Below are positions 23,441-31,496 of a stretch of 64,000 nt of DNA, one piece after another. Under the pieces are notes generated by a model. That model searched no databases, was not told the DNA's origin, and worked only from the letters and a program-made list of their open reading frames with translations. Source of the stretch: Asanoa sp040676615 (GTDB lineage: Bacteria > Actinomycetota > Actinomycetes > Mycobacteriales > Micromonosporaceae); contig NZ_JBFAPI010000008.1 of the NCBI RefSeq assembly GCF_040676615.1, positions 124,001-188,000 on the forward strand, written 5' to 3'. Positions within the stretch are counted from its first letter, which is position 1. The number at the start of each line of letters is the position of its first letter. The position numbers were made by a program, and so were the translations under genes.

Positions 23441-25003
23441 CTAACGGATGAACTGCCCAGCCGTGTCGGACAGGTTGAGCAGGGGCGCCGGGGCCACACC
23501 GAGCACCAGCGTGGCCGCCACGCCGATCACCAGCGACGCGGCGGTGAGCGCACCCGGCACGGCGATCGTCGGGGTCGACTCACCGGGCTCCGAAAGCCAC
23601 ATCATGACCACCACGCGCAGGTACGGGAACGCCAGGATCATGCTGGTGATCACACCGGCGATGACCAGCCAGGTCTGCCCACCCTCGAGGGCCGCCCCGA
23701 ACACCGCGAACTTGCTGATGAAGCCGCTGGTGAGCGGGATGCCGGCGAACGCGAGCAGGATGAAGGTGAAGACACCCGCGAACACCGGCGAGCGCCGGCC
23801 CAGGCCCGCCCAGCGGGACAGGTGGGTGGCCTCGCCGTCGGCGTCACGAACCAGGGTCACCACCGCGAACGCGGCGATCACCGTGAAGCCGTAGGCGACC
23901 AGGTAGAACATCGAGCTGGAGATGCCCTGGCGGCCGCCGGCGAGCACGCCGACCAGCAGGTAGCCCGCGTTGGCGATCGACGAGTAGGCCAGCAGTCGCT
24001 TGAGGTCGGTCTGCGTCACCGAGAGCACCGCGCCGACCAGCATGGTCAGGATCGCGACCGCGCCGATCACCGGGGTGAAGTCCCAGCGCGCGCCGTCGAA
24101 AGCGACATAGAGGATGCGCAGCAGTGCACCGAACGCGGCGACCTTGGTGCAGGCGGCCATGAACGCGGTGACCGGCGTCGGCGCGCCCTGGTAGACGTCG
24201 GGCGTCCAGACGTGGAACGGTGCCGCGGCCGCCTTGAAGAGCAGGCCGATCGCGATCATCGCCAGGCCGCCGAAGAGCAGCGCCCGGTTGGCCGGCGACG
24301 CGGTCGCGGCCGAGTGGATGGTCGCGAAGTCGACACCACCGGCCTGCCGGCCCGGTGCCGCCTGCACCGACGCGGTGAAGCCGTAGACCAGCGCGACACC
24401 GAACAGGAAGAACGCCGACGCGTACGCGCCGAGCATGAAGTACTTGAGCGCGGCCTCCTGGCTGACCAGCCGCCGGCGGCGGGCCAGCGCGCACATCAGG
24501 TAGAGGGGCAGCGAGAGCACCTCGAGCGCGATGAACATGGTCAGCAGGTCGTTGGCCGAGACGAAGAGCATCATGCCAGCGACCGCGAACATGGCCAGCG
24601 GGTAGACCTCGGTCGCGCCGTCGGCGCGGGCGGCCTGCCGGCGGTCGTCGTCGGAGCCCACCGTGATCGCCGCCTGGGCGACGAACGGGCCGCCCTTCTC
24701 CAGCGCCCGCTCGCCGATCAGCAGCACCGCCATGACGGCGAGCACGACGATCGAGCCCTGCAGGAACAGCGCGGGGCCGTCGACGGCGATCGCCTGGCCG
24801 GCGGTGACCAGCCGGGTGTCGGCCTGGGTGATCAGCACCACCAGGGCCGCGATGAGACCGGCCAGCGCGACCACGAGCTGGGTCAGGTAGCGACCGCGCT
24901 TGGGGACGAAGGCCTCGACGAGCACACCGAGCGCCGCCACACCGAACACGATGAGCATCGGTGCGATCGCCGCGTACGCGATGTGCGGGAAGTTGATCGT
25001 CAT
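23441..25003 (-). CDS. nuoN: NADH-quinone oxidoreductase subunit N
   Basis: The product is 520 residues with about 14 membrane helices. This is one of the three antiporter-like proton-pumping subunits in the complex I membrane arm. Family marks: LSLPLYLMCAL (with the conserved Glu in IALEVLSLPLYL), KYFMLGAYASAFFLFG, FHVWTPDVYQGAPTPV with its Lys/His surroundings, and SIANAGYLLVG. A soluble insert of about 20 residues (GSDDDRRQAARADGATE) lies between early helices. It is the last gene of the nuo operon, and its ATG overlaps the nuoM stop as ATGA. Confidence 0.96.
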   Translation of the reverse strand: MTINFPHIAYAAIAPMLIVFGVAALGVLVEAFVPKRGRYLTQLVVALAGLIAALVVLITQADTRLVTAGQAIAVDGPALFLQGSIVVLAVMAVLLIGERALEKGGPFVAQAAITVGSDDDRRQAARADGATEVYPLAMFAVAGMMLFVSANDLLTMFIALEVLSLPLYLMCALARRRRLVSQEAALKYFMLGAYASAFFLFGVALVYGFTASVQAAPGRQAGGVDFATIHSAATASPANRALLFGGLAMIAIGLLFKAAAAPFHVWTPDVYQGAPTPVTAFMAACTKVAAFGALLRILYVAFDGARWDFTPVIGAVAILTMLVGAVLSVTQTDLKRLLAYSSIANAGYLLVGVLAGGRQGISSSMFYLVAYGFTVIAAFAVVTLVRDADGEATHLSRWAGLGRRSPVFAGVFTFILLAFAGIPLTSGFISKFAVFGAALEGGQTWLVIAGVITSMILAFPYLRVVVMMWLSEPGESTPTIAVPGALTAASLVIGVAATLVLGVAPAPLLNLSDTAGQFIR

Positions 25004-26535
25004 TTGACTGCTGCCTCCGTGGTGGTGCCGGAGATGGGAGCCGGATCCGACTTGCCCACGTCTTGCATCGTGGCCTGGACGGCGGGGTTGATCACATCAG
25101 TGACCGGCTTCGGGTAGAAGCCGAGGAACAGGAGCAGCAGGATCAGTGGTGCGACCACCAGCTTCTCCCGCACGCTCAGGTCACGCCGCATGGCCGGCGC
25201 TTCGGCCAGGCTCGGGTTGAGGGTGCCCTGTGTCGTCCGCTGCACCATCCACAGCACGTAGGCGGCCGCGAGGATGATGCCGACCGTCGCGATCACCGCC
25301 ACCGTCTTGTGGACGGTGAACGTGCCGATCAGCACCAGGAACTCGGAGACGAACGGCGCCGTGCCGGGCAGGGCCAGCGAAGCCAGACCGGCGAAGAACA
25401 GCACCCCGGCCAGCACCGGCACCAGCTTGCCGGCACCGCCGAAGTCGCGGATGTTCGACGAGTTGCGGCGCGCGACCAGCATGCCGACGACCAGGAACAG
25501 CAGGCCGGTGGCCAGGCCGTGGTTGAGCATGTAGAGCACCGCGCCGGTGCCGGCCTGGGTGGTGAACGCGAAGATGCCGACGCCGATGAAGCCGAAGTGC
25601 GCGATCGACGTGTAGGACACCAGCCGCTTGAGGTCGTTCTGCCCGATGGCCAGCAGCGCGGCGTAGATGATGCCGATCACCGCCAGCGCGATCGCCCACG
25701 GCGCGAACCAGCGCGACGCCTCCGGGAACAGCGGGAGGCAGTAGCGCAAGATGCCGAACGTGCCGACCTTGTCGAGCACGCCGACCAGCAGCGCGGCCGC
25801 GCCGGCCGGAGCGGCGCCACCGGCGTCCGGCAGCCAGGTGTGGAACGGGAAGAACGGTGCCTTGATCGCGAACGCGATGAAGAAGCCGAGGAACAGCCAG
25901 CGCCCGGTGTTGGTGGCGAAGTCGCTCTGGGTCAGCTGGACCCAGTCGAACGTGTGGCCGCCGACCACCCACAGGCCGATCACCGCGGCCAGCATGAACA
26001 GGCCGCCGACCAGCGAGTAGAGGAAGAACTTGACGGCCGCGTACTGCCGCTGGTGCCCGCCGAAGCTGCCGATGAGGAAATACATCGGTACGAGCATGAC
26101 CTCGAAGAACACGTAGAACAGGAAGACGTCGGCGGCCGCGAAGACGCCAATGATCGTGCACTCGAGCACCAGCAGCAGCGCGAAGTAGGTCGGGATGCTG
26201 CGCCGGCTCTTGTCGGCGTCGTGCCACGAGGCCAGGATCACCAGCGGCACCAGCACCGTGATCAGCATCAGCATCACCAGCGCGATGCCGTCGACCGCGA
26301 AGGTGAACCGGGCGTCCCAGGTGGGGATCCACGGGTAGGACTCGCGCAGTTGCAGCCGCTCGCCGCCGGCGTTGAACGCGATCCACATGACCACCGACAG
26401 CACGAAGGTCAGCAGGGACCACCCGAGGGCGACCACCTTGGCTGTCTCGGGCTTCGATTTGGGCAGGCACCAGACGACGATCGCGCCGAGGAGCGGCAAC
26501 CCCGTCAGCACCGAGAGGTACGGGAAGTCCTGCAT
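25000..26535 (-). CDS. nuoM: NADH-quinone oxidoreductase subunit M
   Basis: The product is 511 residues from ATG 26535 (MQDFPYLSVLTGLPLLG), two bases after the nuoL stop. An ATG at 26550 that overlaps nuoL is the alternative. About 14 helices. Antiporter-like core: YVFFEVMLVPMYFLIG with the key Glu, KFFLYSLVGGLFML, FPFHTWLPDA with the conserved His and Asp, and SYTSIAHFGFIGVGIFAF. It has the C-terminal tail of complex I M subunits, so it is not a multi-subunit antiporter protein. Confidence 0.96.
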   Translation of the reverse strand: MQDFPYLSVLTGLPLLGAIVVWCLPKSKPETAKVVALGWSLLTFVLSVVMWIAFNAGGERLQLRESYPWIPTWDARFTFAVDGIALVMLMLITVLVPLVILASWHDADKSRRSIPTYFALLLVLECTIIGVFAAADVFLFYVFFEVMLVPMYFLIGSFGGHQRQYAAVKFFLYSLVGGLFMLAAVIGLWVVGGHTFDWVQLTQSDFATNTGRWLFLGFFIAFAIKAPFFPFHTWLPDAGGAAPAGAAALLVGVLDKVGTFGILRYCLPLFPEASRWFAPWAIALAVIGIIYAALLAIGQNDLKRLVSYTSIAHFGFIGVGIFAFTTQAGTGAVLYMLNHGLATGLLFLVVGMLVARRNSSNIRDFGGAGKLVPVLAGVLFFAGLASLALPGTAPFVSEFLVLIGTFTVHKTVAVIATVGIILAAAYVLWMVQRTTQGTLNPSLAEAPAMRRDLSVREKLVVAPLILLLLFLGFYPKPVTDVINPAVQATMQDVGKSDPAPISGTTTEAAVK

Positions 26536-26537
26536 CG

Positions 26538-28457
26538 CTAGCTCAGCCATCCCATCTGCACGGCGACGAACGCGGCGACCACGAGCAGCGCGCCGGCCAT
26601 CATTGACATCGCATACGACCGGACGAAGCCGGTCTGCAGCCGGCGCAACCGGCCGGAGCCGCCGCCGACCGCGGCCGCGAGGCCGTTGACCGCGCCGTCG
26701 ATGCCCCGGTTGTCGAGGTAGACCAGCGCGCGGGTGAGGAAGATACCGGGCTTCTCGAAGACGATCTCGTTGAAGGCGTCGGCGTAGAGGTTGCGGCGGG
26801 CGGCCGTGACGACCGCGCCGGCCGGCTGCTCGGCCAGCGCGGTGCCGCGCCGGAAGAGCAGGTAGCCCAGGCCGATGCCGGCGAACGTGAGCACCAGCGA
26901 GAGCGCGGTGATCAGGCCGTGCGACATGACCGGTTCGAGGTCGTGCGCCTCGCCCGGCAGCGGCGGCTCGAGCCACTTGGCGACCGGGGTGGCCATCAGG
27001 CCACCGGCGACCGCCGAACCGATCGCGAGCAGCACCAGTGGACCGACCATGATCGGTGGAGACTCGTGTGGGTGCTCGATCTCATCGGTCCAGCGCTTCG
27101 GGCCGAGGAAGGTGAGCACCCAGAGCCGGGTCATGTAGAACGCGGTCAGCCCGGCGCCGAGCAGCGCGGCCCAGCCGTAGAGCCAGGCGGTCCAGCCGTC
27201 GCGCTCGAAGGCCGCGACGATGATCGGCTCCTTGGTGAAGAAGCCGGAGAAGCCGGGGAAGCCGACGATCGCGAGCCAGCCCGCGGTGAACGTGGCGAAC
27301 GTCCAGGGCATCAGCTTCCACAGGCCGCCGAACCGGCGGATGTTGACCTGGTCCTTCATGCCGTGCATGACCGAACCGGCGCCGAGGAACATGTTGGCCT
27401 TGAAGAAGCCGTGCGCCAGCAGGTGGATGATCGCCAGCGCGTACGCGCCGCCACCCAGGCCCACACCGAGGAACATGTAGCCGATCTGGGAGACCGTCGA
27501 CCAGGCCAGAACCCGCTTGATGTCGTCTTTTGCCGCGCCGATGATGCAGCCGATCAGCAGCGTCAGCGCACCGACGCTGACCACCACCGTCTGGAGCACC
27601 TCGTTGGCCGAGAAGATCGCGTTGGAGCGGGCGATCAGGTAGACGCCGGCGGTGACCATCGTGGCCGCGTGGATCAGGGCGGAGACCGGGGTCGGGCCCT
27701 CCATCGCGTCGGGCAACCAGGCCTGCAGCGGGAACTGGCCGGACTTGCCGGTCGCGCCGAGCAGGAGCAGCAGGCCGAGCAGCAGGACGACCGTCGAGGA
27801 CAGCCCGCCGACGCCGTTGAACACGTCGGCGTAGTTGGTCGAGCCCAGGTAGGCGAACATCGTGAAGATCGCGATGACCAGGCCGGCGTCGCCGACGCGG
27901 TTCATCAGGAACGCCTTCTTGCCGGCCGTCGCCGCCGCCGGGCGGGTGTACCAGAACGAGATCAGCAGGTAGGACGCCAGGCCGACGCCCTCCCAGCCGA
28001 GGTAGAGCATCACGTAGTTGTTGCCGAGGACCAGCAACAGCATCGCGGCGGCGAAGAGGTTGAAGTAGCCGAAGAAGGTGTGCCGGCGCTCGTCGTGCGC
28101 CATGTAGCCGACCGCGTAGAGGTGGATCAGGAAACCCACACCCGTGATCAGCAGGCAGAAGACCGCGGCCAGCGGGTCGAAGAGCAGACCGATGTCAACC
28201 TTGAGGTTGCCGACGTTGATGAACTCCCACAGGTTGCGCTCGACCGCCCGGTTGGGCTGGTCGCGCAGCGAGAAGAAGTAGATCAGCGTCAGCACGAACG
28301 CGGCACCGATCGCCGCGGTGCCGAGCCAGTGCGAGAACTTCGCGCCTCGGCGCCCGAGCAGCAGGATGACCGCCGCGCTCACCAGCGGGATGGCGATGAG
28401 CAGCCATACGCTGCCCAGTACGCCCGTCGCGTGGGCGTACTCGATCGTCTGTTCCAC
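26538..28457 (-). CDS. nuoL: NADH-quinone oxidoreductase subunit L
   Basis: The product is 639 residues, the largest membrane-arm subunit. It has about 16 helices plus the long C-terminal lateral helix (from about 530, ending RLQTGFVRSYAMSMMAGALLVVAAFVAVQMGWLS). Family motifs: LFVLLITGVGFLIHLYAVGYM, LGWEGVGLASYLLISFW with its Glu, GKSGQFPLQAWLPDAMEGPTPVSALIHAATMV and AWSTVSQIGYMFLG. The lateral helix separates it from Mrp antiporters. SD sequence and start lie 13 bases after nuoK. Confidence 0.97.
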   Translation of the reverse strand: MEQTIEYAHATGVLGSVWLLIAIPLVSAAVILLLGRRGAKFSHWLGTAAIGAAFVLTLIYFFSLRDQPNRAVERNLWEFINVGNLKVDIGLLFDPLAAVFCLLITGVGFLIHLYAVGYMAHDERRHTFFGYFNLFAAAMLLLVLGNNYVMLYLGWEGVGLASYLLISFWYTRPAAATAGKKAFLMNRVGDAGLVIAIFTMFAYLGSTNYADVFNGVGGLSSTVVLLLGLLLLLGATGKSGQFPLQAWLPDAMEGPTPVSALIHAATMVTAGVYLIARSNAIFSANEVLQTVVVSVGALTLLIGCIIGAAKDDIKRVLAWSTVSQIGYMFLGVGLGGGAYALAIIHLLAHGFFKANMFLGAGSVMHGMKDQVNIRRFGGLWKLMPWTFATFTAGWLAIVGFPGFSGFFTKEPIIVAAFERDGWTAWLYGWAALLGAGLTAFYMTRLWVLTFLGPKRWTDEIEHPHESPPIMVGPLVLLAIGSAVAGGLMATPVAKWLEPPLPGEAHDLEPVMSHGLITALSLVLTFAGIGLGYLLFRRGTALAEQPAGAVVTAARRNLYADAFNEIVFEKPGIFLTRALVYLDNRGIDGAVNGLAAAVGGGSGRLRRLQTGFVRSYAMSMMAGALLVVAAFVAVQMGWLS

Positions 28458-28470
28458 GAATGCGGCCCCT

Positions 28471-28770
28471 CTAGTACTTCAGCAGGTTCGCGTCGTCGAC
28501 GCTCGCCGACCGTCGCGTCCGGAAGATCGTCATGATGATCGCCAGACCGACCACGACCTCTGCGGCAGCGACGACCATGACGAAGAACGCGATGATCTGC
28601 CCGTTGAGATTGCCGTTGATCCGGCTGAACGTGACCAGTGCCAGGTTGGCCGAGTTGAGCATCAGCTCGATGCACATGAACAGCACGATCGCGTTGCGGC
28701 GGATCAGCACCCCGACCGCGCCGATCGTGAACAGGATGCCGGCCAGCACCAGGTAGTAGCTCGGGTTCAT
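28471..28770 (-). CDS. nuoK: NADH-quinone oxidoreductase subunit K
   Basis: The product is 99 residues with three membrane helices. It includes IVLFMCIELMLNSANLALVTFSR, with the conserved Glu in helix 2 of the proton path, and AAAEVVVGLAIIMTIFR with the second Glu. The length is exactly typical. The ATG overlaps the nuoJ stop as ATGA. Confidence 0.97.
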   Translation of the reverse strand: MNPSYYLVLAGILFTIGAVGVLIRRNAIVLFMCIELMLNSANLALVTFSRINGNLNGQIIAFFVMVVAAAEVVVGLAIIMTIFRTRRSASVDDANLLKY

Positions 28771-29528
28771 TTCTCGGTGCCCTTCGGGGCGGACTCGCGC
28801 GGGCTGAGCTCACGCGTAGGGAGGATCTCGGGAATGCTGCGCACGTTGAGCGAGCCGTCTGGCAGGCGCGCCGGCGTGGCGACCGAGTCTGAGGTGGCGT
28901 AGACGCCCGGCCCCGGTGCGGGTGCCGGGTAGTTGCCGGGGCGGAACCGCAGCCGCATGATGTCGGGCTGGCCCAGCCGTTCGCTCTTCGGCTTGTGGAT
29001 GTGCGCCAGCACCATCGCGCCGACCGCCGCCGTGATCAGCAGCGCGGAGGTCACTTCGAACGCGAACACGTAGTTCGTGAACAGCAGCGCCGCGATGCCC
29101 TGCACGTTGCCGTTGCGGTTGGCCTCGACCAGGCCGACCGCGTCGGTGTCGCCGACCGCGCGGGCGAGCAGCGTGCCGACGAGCCCGGCGAAGCCGAGGC
29201 CGACCAGGATGGCCGCCACCCGCTGCCCGCGCAGTGTCTCGATCAAGGAGTCGGACGCGTCCCGGCCGACCAGCATCAGCACGAACAGGAACAGCATCAT
29301 GATCGCGCCGGTGTAGACGATGATCTGCGCGAGGCCGATGAAGGGACCGGCCTGCACGACGTAGAAGACGCCCAGGCTGAGCATGGTCAGCACCAGGAAC
29401 AGCGCGGAGTGGACGGCGTTACGCGCCGCCACCATCCCGATCGCGCCGAGCAGCGCGAGCGGGGCGAGAATCCAGAAGGTGACCGCCTCGCCGGTGGTGA
29501 CGGTCGCCGCGAGCGCGACACTCGTCAT
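28767..29528 (-). CDS. nuoJ: NADH-quinone oxidoreductase subunit J
   Basis: The product is 253 residues: five membrane helices (ILAPLALLGAIGMVAARNAVHSALFLVLTMLSLGVFYVV, GLAQIIVYTGAIMMLFLFVLML and onward) and a long soluble C-terminal tail of about 90 residues rich in Pro and Arg, typical of actinobacterial NuoJ. IIVYTGAIMMLFLFV carries the pi-bulge helix that couples quinone reduction to pumping. The start ATG 29528 overlaps the nuoI stop as ATGA. Confidence 0.95.
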   Translation of the reverse strand: MTSVALAATVTTGEAVTFWILAPLALLGAIGMVAARNAVHSALFLVLTMLSLGVFYVVQAGPFIGLAQIIVYTGAIMMLFLFVLMLVGRDASDSLIETLRGQRVAAILVGLGFAGLVGTLLARAVGDTDAVGLVEANRNGNVQGIAALLFTNYVFAFEVTSALLITAAVGAMVLAHIHKPKSERLGQPDIMRLRFRPGNYPAPAPGPGVYATSDSVATPARLPDGSLNVRSIPEILPTRELSPRESAPKGTEK

Positions 29529-30106
29529 GATGCTTCTCCTGTCGCGTCTTTCGTGCCGGTCTCGGACCACGGCGCCTTCTCCGCGCCGGCCGACGTGCCG
29601 GGGTTGGTCAGCGCGCCGACGTAGTAGTCCTTCTCGGTGTCGCCGAGCCGCATCGGGTGCGGCGGCTGCTCCATGCCCTGCAGCAGCGGCGCCAGGAGCT
29701 GCTCCTTGGTGAAGATCAGGTCCTGGCGGGAGTCGCGGGCGAGCTCGTACTCGTTGCTCATCGTCAGCGACCGGGTCGGGCACGCCTCGATGCACAGACC
29801 GCAGAAGATGCACCGGGCATAGTTGATCTGGTAGATGCTGGCGTACCGCTCACCGGGCGAGAAGCGCTGCTCGTCGGTGTTGTCGCCGCCCTCGACGTAG
29901 ATCGCGTCGGCCGGACAGGCCCAGGCGCACAGCTCGCACCCGATGCACTTCTCCAGCCCGTCCGGGTGCCGGTTGAGGATGTGGCGGCCGTGGTAGCGCG
30001 GTGCCGCCGGAGCCGGCTCGAACGGGTAGTCGGTCGTCACGATCTTGCGGAACATGTGCGAGAACGTGACGCCGAAGCCCTTGAACGTGCCCGTGATGGC
30101 GCCCAT
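29525..30106 (-). CDS. nuoI: NADH-quinone oxidoreductase subunit I
   Basis: The product is 193 residues from ATG 30106 (MGAITGTFKGFGVTFSHMF), one base after the nuoH stop. It has two [4Fe-4S] motifs, CIGCELCAWACP and CIFCGLCIEACP, which hold the N6a and N6b clusters that carry electrons to the quinone site. EYELARDSRQDLIFTKEQLL follows, as in the family. The last 40 residues are a loose acidic tail. It is a peripheral arm subunit on the cytosolic face. Confidence 0.96.
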   Translation of the reverse strand: MGAITGTFKGFGVTFSHMFRKIVTTDYPFEPAPAAPRYHGRHILNRHPDGLEKCIGCELCAWACPADAIYVEGGDNTDEQRFSPGERYASIYQINYARCIFCGLCIEACPTRSLTMSNEYELARDSRQDLIFTKEQLLAPLLQGMEQPPHPMRLGDTEKDYYVGALTNPGTSAGAEKAPWSETGTKDATGEAS

Positions 30107-30107
30107 C

Positions 30108-31496
30108 TCAGTCTTCCTTCTCTTCGGTCGGGGTGGCGTCGATGACGGCCGCCGGCCCACCGCCCACGTTGGCCGGCTGCCGCTCGGCCACGCCGCGCCG
30201 GGCCCGCGGGCTCGGCGGCACCACCAGATCCATCGGCGGCAGCGGGAAGCTGCCCTGCGGCCGGCGGTTGACCTGTTCCTGCAGCGGCACGTCGGCCCGC
30301 CGCTTGCGGTCGGGCCAGAGCAGCGCGATCAGCAGGATGACGACCAGCGCGCCGCCGATGATGCTCCAGCGCACCGCCTGGCTGTCTTCCTTCTGGAGCA
30401 CCCGGATGCCGGCCAGCGCCAGGATCCAGACCAGGTTGATCGGCAGCAGCACCCGCCAGCCGAGCCGCATGAACTGGTCGTAGCGCAGCCGGGGCAGCGT
30501 GCCGCGGAGCCAGACGAAGACGAACACCAGCAGGATCACCTTGGCGAAGAACCAGATCAGGCCGAACCAACCCTCGTTGGCACCGGACCAGATGCTGATC
30601 GGCCAGGGCGCCCGCCAGCCGCCGAGGAACAGCGTCGTGGCCACCGCGGAGACGGTCACCATGTTGACGTACTCGGCGAGCATGAACAGCGCGAACTTGA
30701 GCGAGCTGTATTCGGTCATGAAGCCGGCGACCAGCTCCGACTCCGCCTCGGGCAGGTCGAACGGCGCGCGGTTGGTCTCACCGACGGCCGAGATGGCGTA
30801 GACGATGAAGCTGGGCAACAGCAGGATCGCGTACCAGCCCGGCGCGAACAGGTCGAAGCCGCCGAGCGAGACGCTCCGGTCGCTGCCGGCCTGCGCGGCC
30901 ACGATGCCACTGGTCGACATGGTGCCGGCGGTCATGAAGACCGCGACGATCGACAGACCCATGGCGACCTCGTACGAGATCATCTGGGCGCTCGACCGCA
31001 GGCCACCGAGCAGCGGGTAGGTCGAGCCGGAGGCCCAGCCGCCGAGCACGATGCCGTAGATGCCCATCGAGGAGGCGGCCAGGATCACCAGCACCGCCAC
31101 CGGCACGTCGGTGACCTGCAGCGGCGTGTGGTGGCCGAACATGCTCACCATCGGGCCGAACGGGATCACGGACAGCGCCGTCACCGCGCAGATGACCGAG
31201 ATGGTCGGCGCGAAGAAGTAGACGACCTTGTCGGCGGCCTTCGGGAGGATGTCTTCCTTGAAGGCCATCTTCAGGCCGTCGGCGAGTGTCTGCAGCAGGC
31301 CGAGCGGGCCGACCTGGTTGGGGCCGGGACGCACCTGCATGAAGCCGACGACGCGCCGCTCGAACCACACGCCGAGCAGTGTCGCGAGCACCGCGAAGAC
31401 GAACGCGACAACGATCTTGATGAGCGCGATCCACCAGGGATCGTGCCCGAAGTCGGACAGCGTCGGGTCCTGCGCGAGGTAGACCGCAGGCGTCAT
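30108..31496 (-). CDS. nuoH: NADH-quinone oxidoreductase subunit H
   Basis: The product is 462 residues with eight or nine helices; this subunit links the two arms and lines the quinone tunnel. Key segments: ERRVVGFMQVRPGPNQVGPLGLLQTLADGLKMAFKEDILP, GWASGSTYPLLGGLRSSAQMISYEVAMGL, ETNRAPFDLPEAESELVAGF and RGTLPRLRYDQFMRLGWRVLLP. A Pro/Arg-rich cytosolic tail of about 70 residues extends past the core. The start overlaps the nuoG stop as ATGA. Confidence 0.97.
   Translation of the reverse strand: MTPAVYLAQDPTLSDFGHDPWWIALIKIVVAFVFAVLATLLGVWFERRVVGFMQVRPGPNQVGPLGLLQTLADGLKMAFKEDILPKAADKVVYFFAPTISVICAVTALSVIPFGPMVSMFGHHTPLQVTDVPVAVLVILAASSMGIYGIVLGGWASGSTYPLLGGLRSSAQMISYEVAMGLSIVAVFMTAGTMSTSGIVAAQAGSDRSVSLGGFDLFAPGWYAILLLPSFIVYAISAVGETNRAPFDLPEAESELVAGFMTEYSSLKFALFMLAEYVNMVTVSAVATTLFLGGWRAPWPISIWSGANEGWFGLIWFFAKVILLVFVFVWLRGTLPRLRYDQFMRLGWRVLLPINLVWILALAGIRVLQKEDSQAVRWSIIGGALVVILLIALLWPDRKRRADVPLQEQVNRRPQGSFPLPPMDLVVPPSPRARRGVAERQPANVGGGPAAVIDATPTEEKED

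Noticed and set aside
26919..28535. 538-residue plus-strand frame opposite nuoL
   Set aside because: Asp/Gln/His/Arg-rich mirror of a hydrophobic gene. Similar mirrors lie opposite every nuo gene, and nuoL is unmistakable.
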